The notes below the pieces were generated by a model, which was not told the origin of the DNA, made no database searches, and worked only from the letters and a program-made list of their open reading frames with translations. DNA of 12,259 nucleotides from positions 1-12,259 of the forward strand of contig JAICHT010000089.1 of NCBI GenBank assembly GCA_025924755.1. The letters are read 5' to 3'. This DNA is from Chitinophagaceae bacterium. Its GTDB lineage: Bacteria; Bacteroidota; Bacteroidia; Chitinophagales; Chitinophagaceae. Both the position numbers and the translations under genes were made by a program. Of the stretch, positions 1-6,840 are shown piece by piece; within the stretch, counting starts at the first letter, position 1; the number at the start of each line of letters is the position of its first letter.

Positions 1-192
1 GAAACAGGACTGGTAGAGATTATGGAAATTCCGGAACATCCGTTTTTCATTGGCTCGCAATATCATCCGGAACTAAAAAGCACTGTTGAAAAACCGCATC
101 CTTTTTTTGTACACTTTGTAGCAGCAGCCCGGCAATACTCCGAAAAGCGTGCCGCAGCTAAAAACCCATTATTGCAAAGCGAAATGATTTAA
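1..192 (+). CDS. pyrG: CTP synthase, C-terminal fragment (gene runs off the left edge)
   Basis: Only the last 63 codons are present, in frame from base 1 to a TAA at 190-192. The fragment is the end of the class I glutamine amidotransferase domain of CTP synthase, the cytoplasmic enzyme that makes CTP from UTP, ATP and glutamine. The decisive motif is GSQYHPE at visible residues 18-24: His22 and Glu24 complete the Cys-His-Glu triad of this amidotransferase class. It is followed by the KPHPFF and FVAAA segments typical of PyrG C-termini. The protein ends in a short tail after the domain, which is normal. No terminator is evident before yidC, so some read-through into yidC is possible, although yidC has its own promoter element. 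Identification is firm; everything N-terminal lies outside the window. Confidence 0.93.
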   Translation, partial: ETGLVEIMEIPEHPFFIGSQYHPELKSTVEKPHPFFVHFVAAARQYSEKRAAAKNPLLQSEMI

Positions 193-291
193 GCTTGGAT
201 GGATAACGAAAAGATAGAGCTTGTAATAAGTTCAATGCTTTTCTACTTTTTGATGCATAAACTTTTAACCTCTTTACTTCAAACTTGGGGC

Positions 292-299
292 TATCTTTG
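292..299 (+). promoter_or_regulatory. Putative -7 element of the yidC promoter
   Basis: TATCTTTG fits the Bacteroidota -7 consensus TAnnTTTG exactly and lies 22 bases before the yidC ATG. I see no good TTTG/TTG -33 element at 19-21 bases upstream, so only the -7 half is supported. Confidence 0.55.
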
Positions 300-321
300 C
301 GGCCTTTAAATGTAAGATAGA

Positions 322-2160
322 ATGAATTTTGACCGTGATACGATCATTGGTTTTGTCGTGTTAGCCGTTTTGTTTATCGGTTACTTTTTTTATAACAGCA
401 AACAACAATTGGCTTATGAAAAAGCCAAAGCCCACCAGGATTCTATAGTAAATGCCAGTAAACCTAAAATGGACACTCTGGCGCAGCATACCGACTCTTT
501 AAGGGTGGATTCTGCAAATAGAATCGCTTCTGCCGGAGGTTTTAGACAGGCTACTACAGGTACAGAACAGCTGACTTATGTTGATAATGGTGTGGTTAAA
601 ATAGCCTTTACAAATAAAGGTGGGCAGCCTAAATGGGTAGAGCTGAAGCATTTTAAAGGACCGGATAGTACTAATGTAAAACTGGCAGCTACTGACTTTG
701 ATAAGATAGATTATGTGGTAGCTACAGGCGCTAATAAAACTGCAGATATTACCAATTTCTTTTTTAATGGTGGTCAGGTAACCAAGGATGCCAATGGCGT
801 GCAAACCATTACCTACCAGGTACAATCGGCTGATAATTCCTCATTGGTACACCAGTTTGTGGTTAAGCCCGGTAACTATATGGTTGATTTCAATTTGCAG
901 TTAAACGGGGTTAGCCAGCTTTTATCTAACAATACTTTAAACTTAATATGGCAGAATAAGGCCGTTCAGCTTCAAAAAGATTTGGCTTATGAAAAGCAGC
1001 AATCGCAGGTATCTTACGAAGTAGATGGCAATTATGATCATAACACCGCATTAAAAAGCAGTAGTGAAGAGCTTACGAAACCCATACAGTGGATAGGAGT
1101 TAAGCAACAATTTTTTACAACCACTCTGGTAGCTAAAAACGGTTTTTCATCGGGTAATGTAGAATGGATTGCGCCAACAAATCCGCAGGACAGTACAGTA
1201 GTACAGGCTGTTGCCAATTTAAAAGTTAAGTTGCCTTCTTCTACCTCCGACGTTATACCCATGAGTATTTATTATGGCCCAACTGACTATAAAATTTTAA
1301 AGCAGTATGGAAATAATATGGATGAGTTAGTAACATTGGGAAGTGGAATCTTCTCTTTTGTAAAGTATATTAACCGTTGGATCATTATACCGGTTTTTGA
1401 TTTTTTAAAGAAGATCACGCTTAATTACGGTATTGTAATCCTGTTGCTTACCTTATTTATTCGTCTCTGCATATCGCCCTTAACCTACTCCAGCTATTTA
1501 AGCGGCGCCAAAATGAAAGTATTGCGACCTGAGATAGAAAAGCTGAAAGCTAAATATGGCAGTGACCAGCAGCAAATGAGTATGGAGCAGATGCGTTTGT
1601 TTAGAGAAGCAGGCGTAAACCCAATGGGCGGTTGTATACCGGGTTTGTTTCAAGTTCCTATATTCTTTGCATTATATAATTTCTTTAACTCGAACGTAGC
1701 GCTTCGTGGACAGGGCTTTTTATGGGCGCATGATCTTTCGCAATACGACTCTATACTAAACCTGCCTTTTAAAATACCCTTATATGGCGATCATGTAAGT
1801 TTATTTACTATTACTGCTGTGGCAACCAGTTTTTTAATATCGCTTTATAGTATGAGCATGACTCCGGACCAGGGAAACCCGATGTTAAAGTATATGCCCT
1901 ACTTTTTCCCTTTTATTTTATTGTTTGTGTTCAATAAATTACCCGCAGGTTTAACGTGGTACTACACCGTTTCTAACCTTATAACTCTCGGGCTGCAATT
2001 TGTAATTCAGAACTATATTATTGATCATGATAAGATTTTAGCTAAAATGGTAGAAAACCGCAAAAAGCCAAAAGCCAAATCAAAATGGCAGGAAAAAATG
2101 GAGGAGATGCAGTCACAGCAACGTAATATTCAGAATGCACAACAGCGGAATAAAAAGTAA
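322..2160 (+). CDS. yidC: Membrane protein insertase YidC (Oxa1 family)
   Basis: YidC inserts and folds inner-membrane proteins, alone or together with the Sec translocon. The 612-residue protein has the Gram-negative architecture: an N-terminal membrane anchor (about residues 5-24), a large periplasmic beta-rich domain (to about 350), then the conserved Oxa1 core of five further helices. Visible core features are the TLFIRL helix, with Arg381 at the position of the hydrophilic-groove arginine, the cytoplasmic hairpin beginning AKMKVLRPEI, the GGCIPGLFQVPIF helix, and the last pair of helices around PAGLTWYYTVSN. The C-terminal tail (about 575-612) is Lys/Gln-rich and charged, as expected for ribosome contact. 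The ATG at 322 is the only sensible start, since the hydrophobic anchor begins a few residues later. The gene follows pyrG and is closed by the hairpin at 2184-2212. Confidence 0.96.
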   Translation: MNFDRDTIIGFVVLAVLFIGYFFYNSKQQLAYEKAKAHQDSIVNASKPKMDTLAQHTDSLRVDSANRIASAGGFRQATTGTEQLTYVDNGVVKIAFTNKGGQPKWVELKHFKGPDSTNVKLAATDFDKIDYVVATGANKTADITNFFFNGGQVTKDANGVQTITYQVQSADNSSLVHQFVVKPGNYMVDFNLQLNGVSQLLSNNTLNLIWQNKAVQLQKDLAYEKQQSQVSYEVDGNYDHNTALKSSSEELTKPIQWIGVKQQFFTTTLVAKNGFSSGNVEWIAPTNPQDSTVVQAVANLKVKLPSSTSDVIPMSIYYGPTDYKILKQYGNNMDELVTLGSGIFSFVKYINRWIIIPVFDFLKKITLNYGIVILLLTLFIRLCISPLTYSSYLSGAKMKVLRPEIEKLKAKYGSDQQQMSMEQMRLFREAGVNPMGGCIPGLFQVPIFFALYNFFNSNVALRGQGFLWAHDLSQYDSILNLPFKIPLYGDHVSLFTITAVATSFLISLYSMSMTPDQGNPMLKYMPYFFPFILLFVFNKLPAGLTWYYTVSNLITLGLQFVIQNYIIDHDKILAKMVENRKKPKAKSKWQEKMEEMQSQQRNIQNAQQRNKK

Positions 2161-2183
2161 ACTGTTTTAACTATGTTATTAAT

Positions 2184-2212
2184 AGCCGGCATCAAGCGTG
2201 CCGGCTTTTTTT
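2184..2212 (+). terminator. Rho-independent terminator after yidC
   Basis: AGCCGGC (2184-2190) pairs perfectly with GCCGGCT (2200-2206) across a 9-base loop and is followed at once by a run of seven T. It ends the yidC transcript. It also argues against a start at 2198 for the next gene, because that codon lies inside the hairpin. Confidence 0.88.
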
Positions 2213-2263
2213 ATATGTAACTTATATGGATATTTGAAGTCTATCTTATACATAAACCAACAC

Positions 2264-2929
2264 ATGAAAATAAGTTTACGATTATTAGCACTGCTTTTTC
2301 TGATCATTAGCTCGCCTTCATGGGCACAAAAAAAGTTTACAGAAGGTACTATTTCATATGATATCGTAATAAATACCAGTTCAGATAAGCCGCAAGCTGC
2401 TGATTTATTAGATGGCGCTACCAGTACTGTTTATATAAAAGGCGGCAAAACCCGTACAGAAATGGTAAGCTCTTTAGGAGTACAATCTACCATTATAGAT
2501 GAAGTGAGCAACAAGGTTCAAATCTTAAAAGAGTACGGAGGGCAGAAGTATTTAATTAATATGACCGCAGCAGACTGGGCGGATGCAAACAAAAAGTTTG
2601 AGAATGTATCCTTTACCTATAATGATGATACTAAAACAATCTTGGGATATACTTGCAAAAAGGCAATTGGTAAATTAGCAGACGGTACTGAGTTTACAGT
2701 TTGGTATACTCCAAGTCTTGTACTTGGTAACAAAGATTTTCAATTTGCCAACAGATCATTACCTGGCCTTGCCATGCAATATGAATCCATAATTGGAAAC
2801 TTAAAAGTGACCTATACTGTTTCTAAAATTTCAACTAACCCGGTGCCGGCAGCAAAATTTGATATACCTCACTCTGGGTACAGAGTAATGACATACGAAG
2901 AAAGCAAAGGAAAAAAAGGGAAGTCCTAA
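2264..2929 (+). CDS. Secreted protein of unknown function, DUF4412/GLPGLI-like
   Basis: A 221-residue protein beginning with a clear Sec signal peptide: MKISLR, a hydrophobic stretch, then SWA|Q with likely cleavage after Ala21. I chose the ATG at 2264 because it puts the signal peptide at the N-terminus; an in-frame ATG at 2198 would add 22 residues and start inside the yidC terminator. The mature part looks beta-rich and alternates short strands with turns. It has the order GTISYDIVI, a TxMVSSLG segment, YLINM, a GYTCKKA segment with the only cysteine, FTVWYTP, and SLPGLAMQYE. This order recalls periplasmic or surface DUF4412/GLPGLI-type proteins of Bacteroidota, whose function is unknown. 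That family link is made from memory and is tentative. GATATTTG at 2229-2236 is one mismatch from a -7 element. The gene ends two bases from the stop of the convergent gene at 2932. Confidence 0.8.
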   Translation: MKISLRLLALLFLIISSPSWAQKKFTEGTISYDIVINTSSDKPQAADLLDGATSTVYIKGGKTRTEMVSSLGVQSTIIDEVSNKVQILKEYGGQKYLINMTAADWADANKKFENVSFTYNDDTKTILGYTCKKAIGKLADGTEFTVWYTPSLVLGNKDFQFANRSLPGLAMQYESIIGNLKVTYTVSKISTNPVPAAKFDIPHSGYRVMTYEESKGKKGKS

Positions 2930-2945
2930 ACCTATCTTATAGGTT
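2929..2945. repeat. Perfect 17-bp inverted repeat across two convergent stop codons
   Basis: AACCTAT (2929-2935) and ATAGGTT (2939-2945) are perfect inverted copies around a 3-base centre. The structure holds the last base of one stop codon (TAA 2927-2929) and the whole stop of the opposing gene (TAG on the minus strand, 2932-2934). A weaker outer pairing, TCCT with AGGA, may extend the stem. There is no T-run on either side, so a bidirectional 3'-end role is only a guess. Confidence 0.5.
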
Positions 2946-3282
2946 GTTCAGGATGAAAATTGATTTTATCAAGCAATACCTTTTTCTTTAAAGGCAGTAT
3001 GTACGTAGTGTTTCCTTTTTGATAGGTAACCACTGTATTCAGCATAATAAACCGGCTATCACATTTGGGCATGGCAAAAATATTATCACCACGGTAAGAA
3101 TAACCTGATTTTAAAGAGAATGTCTTGAAATTATAGCTAACAGAATGATCGGTAAGAAGGTTTTTATGATGGGTAAAAGATCTTTTACCACCATCGCCCA
3201 GGTTGGCAAAAGCTGCAAGCGAAGCAGTAATTAAAGCACCGGTTGCAATTTTTCTTACGATTATATTGGGAACTAATTTCAT
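2932..3282 (-). CDS. Small exported protein of unknown function
   Basis: A 116-residue protein when started at the ATG at 3280-3282; a start four codons earlier (3294) is possible but would place the start codon inside the -7 element. The N-terminus is a plausible signal peptide: KLVPNIIVRK, then a hydrophobic Ala/Leu/Ile stretch ending AFA|N, with cleavage near residue 26. The mature part is short, basic and beta-like, ending in KKKVLLDKINFHPEQPIR. I recognise no family and see no catalytic motif; the single Cys (in PKCDSR) makes a disulfide unlikely. Evidence that it is real: a promoter in the right place (3292-3325), a signal peptide, and tight convergence with the gene ending at 2929. It is divergent from the TPR gene at 3431. 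Confidence 0.62.
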   Translation of the reverse strand: MKLVPNIIVRKIATGALITASLAAFANLGDGGKRSFTHHKNLLTDHSVSYNFKTFSLKSGYSYRGDNIFAMPKCDSRFIMLNTVVTYQKGNTTYILPLKKKVLLDKINFHPEQPIR

Positions 3283-3291
3283 TTGCAAGTA

Positions 3292-3325
3292 CAAAACTAC
3301 AAAATAAAATTAACATTTTGTCAAC
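3292..3325 (-). promoter_or_regulatory. Putative promoter of the small exported protein
   Basis: On the minus strand, TAGTTTTG (3299 down to 3292) matches TAnnTTTG, with GTTG (3325-3322) 22 bases upstream, slightly longer than the usual 19-21. The -7 element ends only 9 bases before the ATG at 3282, so the transcript would have a very short or no leader. Confidence 0.5.
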
Positions 3326-3416
3326 CTAAAATTATTTTATTCTGAAATTTTTGATAATTGGCCCGGTTATTCGCCCTCTTCACTTGTAAGTTCTTAACAA
3401 TAATCTTAACTTGTAT

Positions 3417-3422
3417 AAGGAG
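3417..3422 (+). promoter_or_regulatory. Shine-Dalgarno-like site of the TPR gene
   Basis: AAGGAG lies 8 bases before the ATG at 3431, an ideal anti-16S match and spacing. It is noted because the other genes here have no such site, as is usual in Bacteroidota. It supports the chosen start. Confidence 0.55.
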
Positions 3423-3430
3423 AATTTTAA

Positions 3431-4846
3431 ATGATTACAGACCCCTATCAAGACAAAGAAGATATAAAAGAGCTTTTAAAGCACTATGATAATTTGCGCA
3501 ATGGCATTAATAGTCTTTTTTTAGAAGAAGAAGCGTTTGAAAAAATTATCGACTATTTTGATGACCGGGACGAAATACCAAAAGCTTTAGAAGCAGTCGA
3601 GTGGGGTACGGAACTTTTCCCCTTTTCCGGACTGTTGCTCCTTCGCAAAGCAGATCTTCTTTTAGCCTCCCGCAGGTACTACGAAGCTTTGGAAGTATTA
3701 GAGAAGGCTGAAACACTGGATGCTACCGATCTTAATCTATACATATTAAAAACAGATGCTTACCTGGCGCTGGACATGCATGAAAAAGCGGTAAAACTTT
3801 TAGAAGATGCCATTGCCAATTATGAAGGTGAGGAAAAGGTGGAGCTGCTTTTTGAGCTGGCCGATGTATATGATGATCACGAAGAGTTTGATAAAGTATT
3901 TGATTGTTTGCTATTGATTTTGCAATGTGAGCCTACAAATGATGAAGCCTTATATAAAATATGTTTTTGGACAGATTTCACTGGCAGGAGTGAAGAAAGC
4001 ATTCGATTGCATCTGCAAATAATTGAAGATTATCCCTATAATGAATTAGCATGGTTTAATTTGGCCACTGCTTATCAGGGTTTGAAATTATACGAAAAAT
4101 CAATTGATGCTTACCAATATGCCTTGGCCATCAACGAAAAATTTGATTATGCGTATCGCAATATGGGTGACGCCTTCATCCGTTTAAAAAAGTATAAAGA
4201 AGCAATCGAAGCTTTGGAAAAGGTGTTAGAATTATCAAAGCCCGAGGAGGTGATATTTGAAGCCATTGGCCATTGCTATGATAAGATGAACAATTATGCC
4301 CAGGCTCGTTTTTACTATCGCAAGGCCTCCCATTTAAATGGCGAAGATCCCAAGTTGTTTTATAAAATAGCCTGCACGTATTACAACGAGTCTCAATGGA
4401 CTTCTGCCATCAAGCAATTGGAAACCGCTATTAAAATTGATAAAAAGCATACCGAGTTTCACTTGCTTATGGGTGAATGCAAGTTGCATATGGGAGAATC
4501 AAAAGAAGCCATTCAATACTTTGCCAACGCAGTGCGAATTCGGCCTAAAAAAGTTTCAGCCTGGGAAGCATTGATAAAATGCTTATACCACGTAGGCTTA
4601 TATGCCGAAGCTAGGCAACAGGCATTGATTGCCCTTGAGGCTACTAATAATAAACCGGTGTTTTTATTTTATATAAGCGCGGCTCTGTTTGCAATGAACA
4701 AACCTAAAGAGGCTTTGCTGAAATTGGAAAAAGCCATGAGCGCTTCACCCCGGAATATAAAAAAGCTGGTTAACCTCTTTCCGGCAATATTACAGAATCC
4801 GCAAGTAGTGGAAATCATTGCAAGATATAAGCGCCGATATTCTTAA
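3431..4846 (+). CDS. Tetratricopeptide-repeat (TPR) protein
   Basis: A 471-residue soluble protein made almost entirely of TPR helical pairs, which act as protein-protein interaction scaffolds. The clearest units have a 34-residue period: starting near residue 207 (AWFNLATAYQGLKLYEKSI), then about 241 (YAYRNMGDAFIRLKKYKEAI), 275, 309 (LFYKIACTYYNESQWTSAI), 342 and 376. Divergent units fill the N-terminal half (for example around YYEALEVLEKAETLD). No signal peptide, membrane segment or enzymatic domain is visible, so it is probably cytoplasmic. The N-terminus is acidic. The start is fixed by the good ribosome site at 3417-3422. I found no clean TAnnTTTG promoter in the 148-base gap from the divergent gene at 3282. 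The next gene has its own promoter, so an operon with it is uncertain, and the binding partner cannot be told from sequence. Confidence 0.88.
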   Translation: MITDPYQDKEDIKELLKHYDNLRNGINSLFLEEEAFEKIIDYFDDRDEIPKALEAVEWGTELFPFSGLLLLRKADLLLASRRYYEALEVLEKAETLDATDLNLYILKTDAYLALDMHEKAVKLLEDAIANYEGEEKVELLFELADVYDDHEEFDKVFDCLLLILQCEPTNDEALYKICFWTDFTGRSEESIRLHLQIIEDYPYNELAWFNLATAYQGLKLYEKSIDAYQYALAINEKFDYAYRNMGDAFIRLKKYKEAIEALEKVLELSKPEEVIFEAIGHCYDKMNNYAQARFYYRKASHLNGEDPKLFYKIACTYYNESQWTSAIKQLETAIKIDKKHTEFHLLMGECKLHMGESKEAIQYFANAVRIRPKKVSAWEALIKCLYHVGLYAEARQQALIALEATNNKPVFLFYISAALFAMNKPKEALLKLEKAMSASPRNIKKLVNLFPAILQNPQVVEIIARYKRRYS

Positions 4847-4854
4847 AGATATTG

Positions 4855-4886
4855 ATTGCGATATAATTTTTACTTTATTACATTTG
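4855..4886 (+). promoter_or_regulatory. Promoter of the comA-aroE operon
   Basis: ATTG (4855-4858), a 20-base spacer, then TACATTTG (4879-4886) is a full Bacteroidota-type promoter (-33 and -7). It lies in the 76-base gap after the TPR gene and 36 bases before the ATG at 4923, leaving a leader of about 30 bases. Confidence 0.68.
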
Positions 4887-4922
4887 CGACCAAGTTATAC
4901 AAACACTTGAATACCGCTTATA

Positions 4923-5684
4923 ATGAATTTTAATCTTACTCAAATCCCTGATCGGAATCCTAAGCCCCGCAACTCAGGTATTACAATGGTAATGGACAAA
5001 GGCCTTAGCGTTGCAGAAGCAAAAAACTTTATGAGTGTGGCTTACCCACATGTGGATATTGTGAAACTCGGATTTGGAACCTCTTATGTAACGCCAAATT
5101 TAGAAGAAAAGCTTGAAGTGTACCGGTCTTACAATATGCCCATCTATTTCGGAGGTACTTTGTTTGAAGCTTTTTTAATTCGTAATCAGTTTGATGATTA
5201 TATAGAAGTGTGCAAAAGATTTGGGATTTCTTATATGGAAGTAAGTGACGGGTCGGTAAATATTCCGCATGCCGAAAAGTGTGGCTATATAGAAAAACTT
5301 ACCAGGCATGGTGTGGTATTAAGCGAAGTAGGCAGTAAAGATGCCGCAAATATTTTTCCGCCCTATAAATGGATTGAGCTGATGCGTGCCGAACTGGAAG
5401 CCGGTGCCACTTATGTAATTGCAGAAGCAAGAGAAGGCGGTAATGTAGGACTGTACCGCGGTTCGGGCGAAGTACGTCAGGGGCTGGTACAAGAAATACT
5501 AACGCAAATTCCCGGTGAAAAAGTGATTTGGGAAGCGCCTCAAAAAGAACAACAATTATATTTTATAGAACTTTTAGGCTGTAATGTAAACCTTGGTAAT
5601 ATTGCACCTACCGAAGTTTTGCCTTTGGAATCTATGCGTATTGGTTTACGTGGCGACACTTTCGAATTGTTTTTGAATAAATGA
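4923..5684 (+). CDS. Phosphosulfolactate synthase (ComA family) homologue
   Basis: A 253-residue protein, about the length of archaeal ComA, the TIM-barrel enzyme that adds sulfite to phosphoenolpyruvate to give (R)-2-phospho-3-sulfolactate, the first step of coenzyme M synthesis in methanogens. Family-like motifs in order: GITMVMDKG (residues 19-27), DIVKLGFGTS (45-54), YFGGTLFE (75-82), YMEVSDGS (104-111), VLSEVGSKD (132-140), YVIAEAREGGNVG (164-176), and a C-terminal GLRGDTFELF. Acidic and lysine residues at the barrel strand ends (Lys48, Glu106, Asp109, Glu135, Lys139, Glu168, Arg170) are candidates for the Mg/PEP site. Homologues also occur in bacilli and plants (heat-stress protein HSA32), where the reaction is less certain. 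Its stop overlaps the aroE start by ATGA, so the two are translationally coupled. Fold and family are solid; the true substrate in this organism is not known. Confidence 0.86.
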   Translation: MNFNLTQIPDRNPKPRNSGITMVMDKGLSVAEAKNFMSVAYPHVDIVKLGFGTSYVTPNLEEKLEVYRSYNMPIYFGGTLFEAFLIRNQFDDYIEVCKRFGISYMEVSDGSVNIPHAEKCGYIEKLTRHGVVLSEVGSKDAANIFPPYKWIELMRAELEAGATYVIAEAREGGNVGLYRGSGEVRQGLVQEILTQIPGEKVIWEAPQKEQQLYFIELLGCNVNLGNIAPTEVLPLESMRIGLRGDTFELFLNK

Positions 5685-6412
5685 AACGCTACGGGCTGAT
5701 AGGTAAAACACTAAAGCATTCTTTTTCAAAAGACTATTTTACCCAAAAGTTTATTGAAAAAGATTTAAGCGATTGCAGCTACGATAATTTTGAACTTCCC
5801 ACTATTGATCTGTTACCGGATACTTTGCAGCGCAGTCCGGATTTAAATGGATTTAATATCACCATTCCATATAAAGAAGCCATTATACCATATCTAGATT
5901 TTAAGAATGAAATTGTAGAAGAAATTGGTGCCTGCAATTGTGTAAAAATCACTAATGGCAAATTGTATGGTTATAATACAGATGTAGTTGGGTTCAAAGA
6001 GTCGTTGCTAAAATTTCTGCAACCACCCCATACGCATGCATTAGTATTAGGTACCGGCGGCGCTGCCAAAGCAGTAAAGTATGTGTTGCAACAACTAAAT
6101 ATTAAATATCTGACTGTATCGCGGCAGGCAACTAACCAATCGGTATTATATGAAGATGTAGATGAAAAGATGATTCGTAAACACACTTTAATTATCAATA
6201 CCACTCCTGTAGGTATGTACCCAGGTGTAGAGGCAGCACCAGCTATTCCATATCAATATATTACCACCAATCACTTACTATACGATTTAATTTATAATCC
6301 AACAGAAACGAGGTTTTTGCAGCAAGGAAAAAATAGAGGTGCAGTGATATGCAATGGATATGAAATGCTGCTGTTGCAAGCTGAAGAAAGCTGGAGAATA
6401 TGGAACGCTTAA
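5681..6412 (+). CDS. aroE: Shikimate dehydrogenase (NADP+)
   Basis: AroE reduces 3-dehydroshikimate to shikimate with NADPH in the pathway to chorismate and aromatic amino acids. The 243-residue protein carries the whole active site: Ser14 and Ser16 of the KHSFSK shikimate-binding loop, GFNITIPYKE with catalytic Lys65, Asn86 in GACNCV, and GYNTDVVGF with Asp101. The Rossmann part shows LGTGGAAKA (about 122-130), Arg147 in TVSRQ at the place expected to favour NADPH, NTTPVGMYP, then LIYNPTETRFL and GYEMLLLQAEESWRIW. It is slightly shorter than the E. coli enzyme (272) but nothing essential is missing. The ATG overlaps the comA stop (ATGA at 5681-5684). The TAA (6410-6412) overlaps the stop of the convergent thioesterase gene. 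A possible terminator hairpin sits at 6402-6430. Confidence 0.96.
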   Translation: MKRYGLIGKTLKHSFSKDYFTQKFIEKDLSDCSYDNFELPTIDLLPDTLQRSPDLNGFNITIPYKEAIIPYLDFKNEIVEEIGACNCVKITNGKLYGYNTDVVGFKESLLKFLQPPHTHALVLGTGGAAKAVKYVLQQLNIKYLTVSRQATNQSVLYEDVDEKMIRKHTLIINTTPVGMYPGVEAAPAIPYQYITTNHLLYDLIYNPTETRFLQQGKNRGAVICNGYEMLLLQAEESWRIWNA

Positions 6413-6430
6413 GCGAATAGCGTTTTCTTT
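6402..6430 (+). terminator. Possible terminator of the comA-aroE operon
   Basis: AACGCT (6404-6409) pairs with AGCGTT (6419-6424) over a 9-base loop; two G-U pairs can extend the stem, and a T-rich run (TTTTCTTT, 6423-6430) follows. The hairpin spans the aroE stop codon and reaches into the convergent thioesterase gene. The stem is short, so efficiency is uncertain. On the minus strand no T-run follows. Confidence 0.45.
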
Positions 6431-6840
6431 ACTACCTCTGGCACTGCCATAATTTTTTTTGAAGTATAATCAAAGCAAATCATACCAGTTTTGGCAAGCG
6501 CCACTGTTACTTCTTTTGCATCAATTGTTTTAGTAAGCCTATAAAAAATATCAAAACCTACACGGCTAAGTTCCGTGGCTGTTGCATATGCCATTATCGA
6601 ATCGCCATAAAAAAGTTCGCTTTTAAATTCAATAGCAACGTCGCTCATAATTAAGCTGCTTCCGCCCAATTCCATTTCCGTAAAATTATAATGCTGTAGA
6701 AATTGCATTCGCACCTCGTGTAGCAAACCTAAAATTGCATCGTTCCCTACATGGCCTCCATAATTAACATCGGTTATGCGAACTGGGATTTTTGTATGAA
6801 ATGAAAAGTTGTCGGGTGGTAGTAATTTTATTCGTGCCAT
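6409..6840 (-). CDS. Hotdog-fold acyl-CoA thioesterase (4HBT/YbgC-like)
   Basis: A 143-residue protein with the layout of single-hotdog thioesterases, which hydrolyse acyl-CoA or acyl-ACP thioesters, usually as homotetramers in the cytoplasm. The signature region is VRITDVNYGGHVGNDAIL (residues 20-37), followed by the central helix LGLLHEVRMQFL and then the strands SDVAIEFKSELFYGDSIMAYATATEL and ALAKTGMICFDY. Aligned by eye to the usual TDxxGHVNN pattern, the nucleophile or general-base Asp position is Asn26, with Asp24 two residues earlier (see findings). It is the last gene of the minus-strand cluster and its ATG lies 13 bases inside the end of the anti-sigma gene, so translation is probably coupled. 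Substrate unknown. Its stop overlaps that of aroE in TTAA (6409-6412). Confidence 0.85.
   Translation of the reverse strand: MARIKLLPPDNFSFHTKIPVRITDVNYGGHVGNDAILGLLHEVRMQFLQHYNFTEMELGGSSLIMSDVAIEFKSELFYGDSIMAYATATELSRVGFDIFYRLTKTIDAKEVTVALAKTGMICFDYTSKKIMAVPEVVKKTLFA

Noticed and set aside
193..321. Terminator or small RNA between pyrG and yidC
   Set aside because: I found only the -7 element; no stem followed by a T-run and no conserved RNA pattern could be seen.
499..1262. Minus-strand open frames inside yidC
   Set aside because: Antisense to a certain gene, with no promoter, recognised motif or plausible composition.
2198..2263. Earlier in-frame start for the secreted protein
   Set aside because: The codon lies inside the yidC terminator hairpin, and the 22 extra residues would bury the signal peptide.
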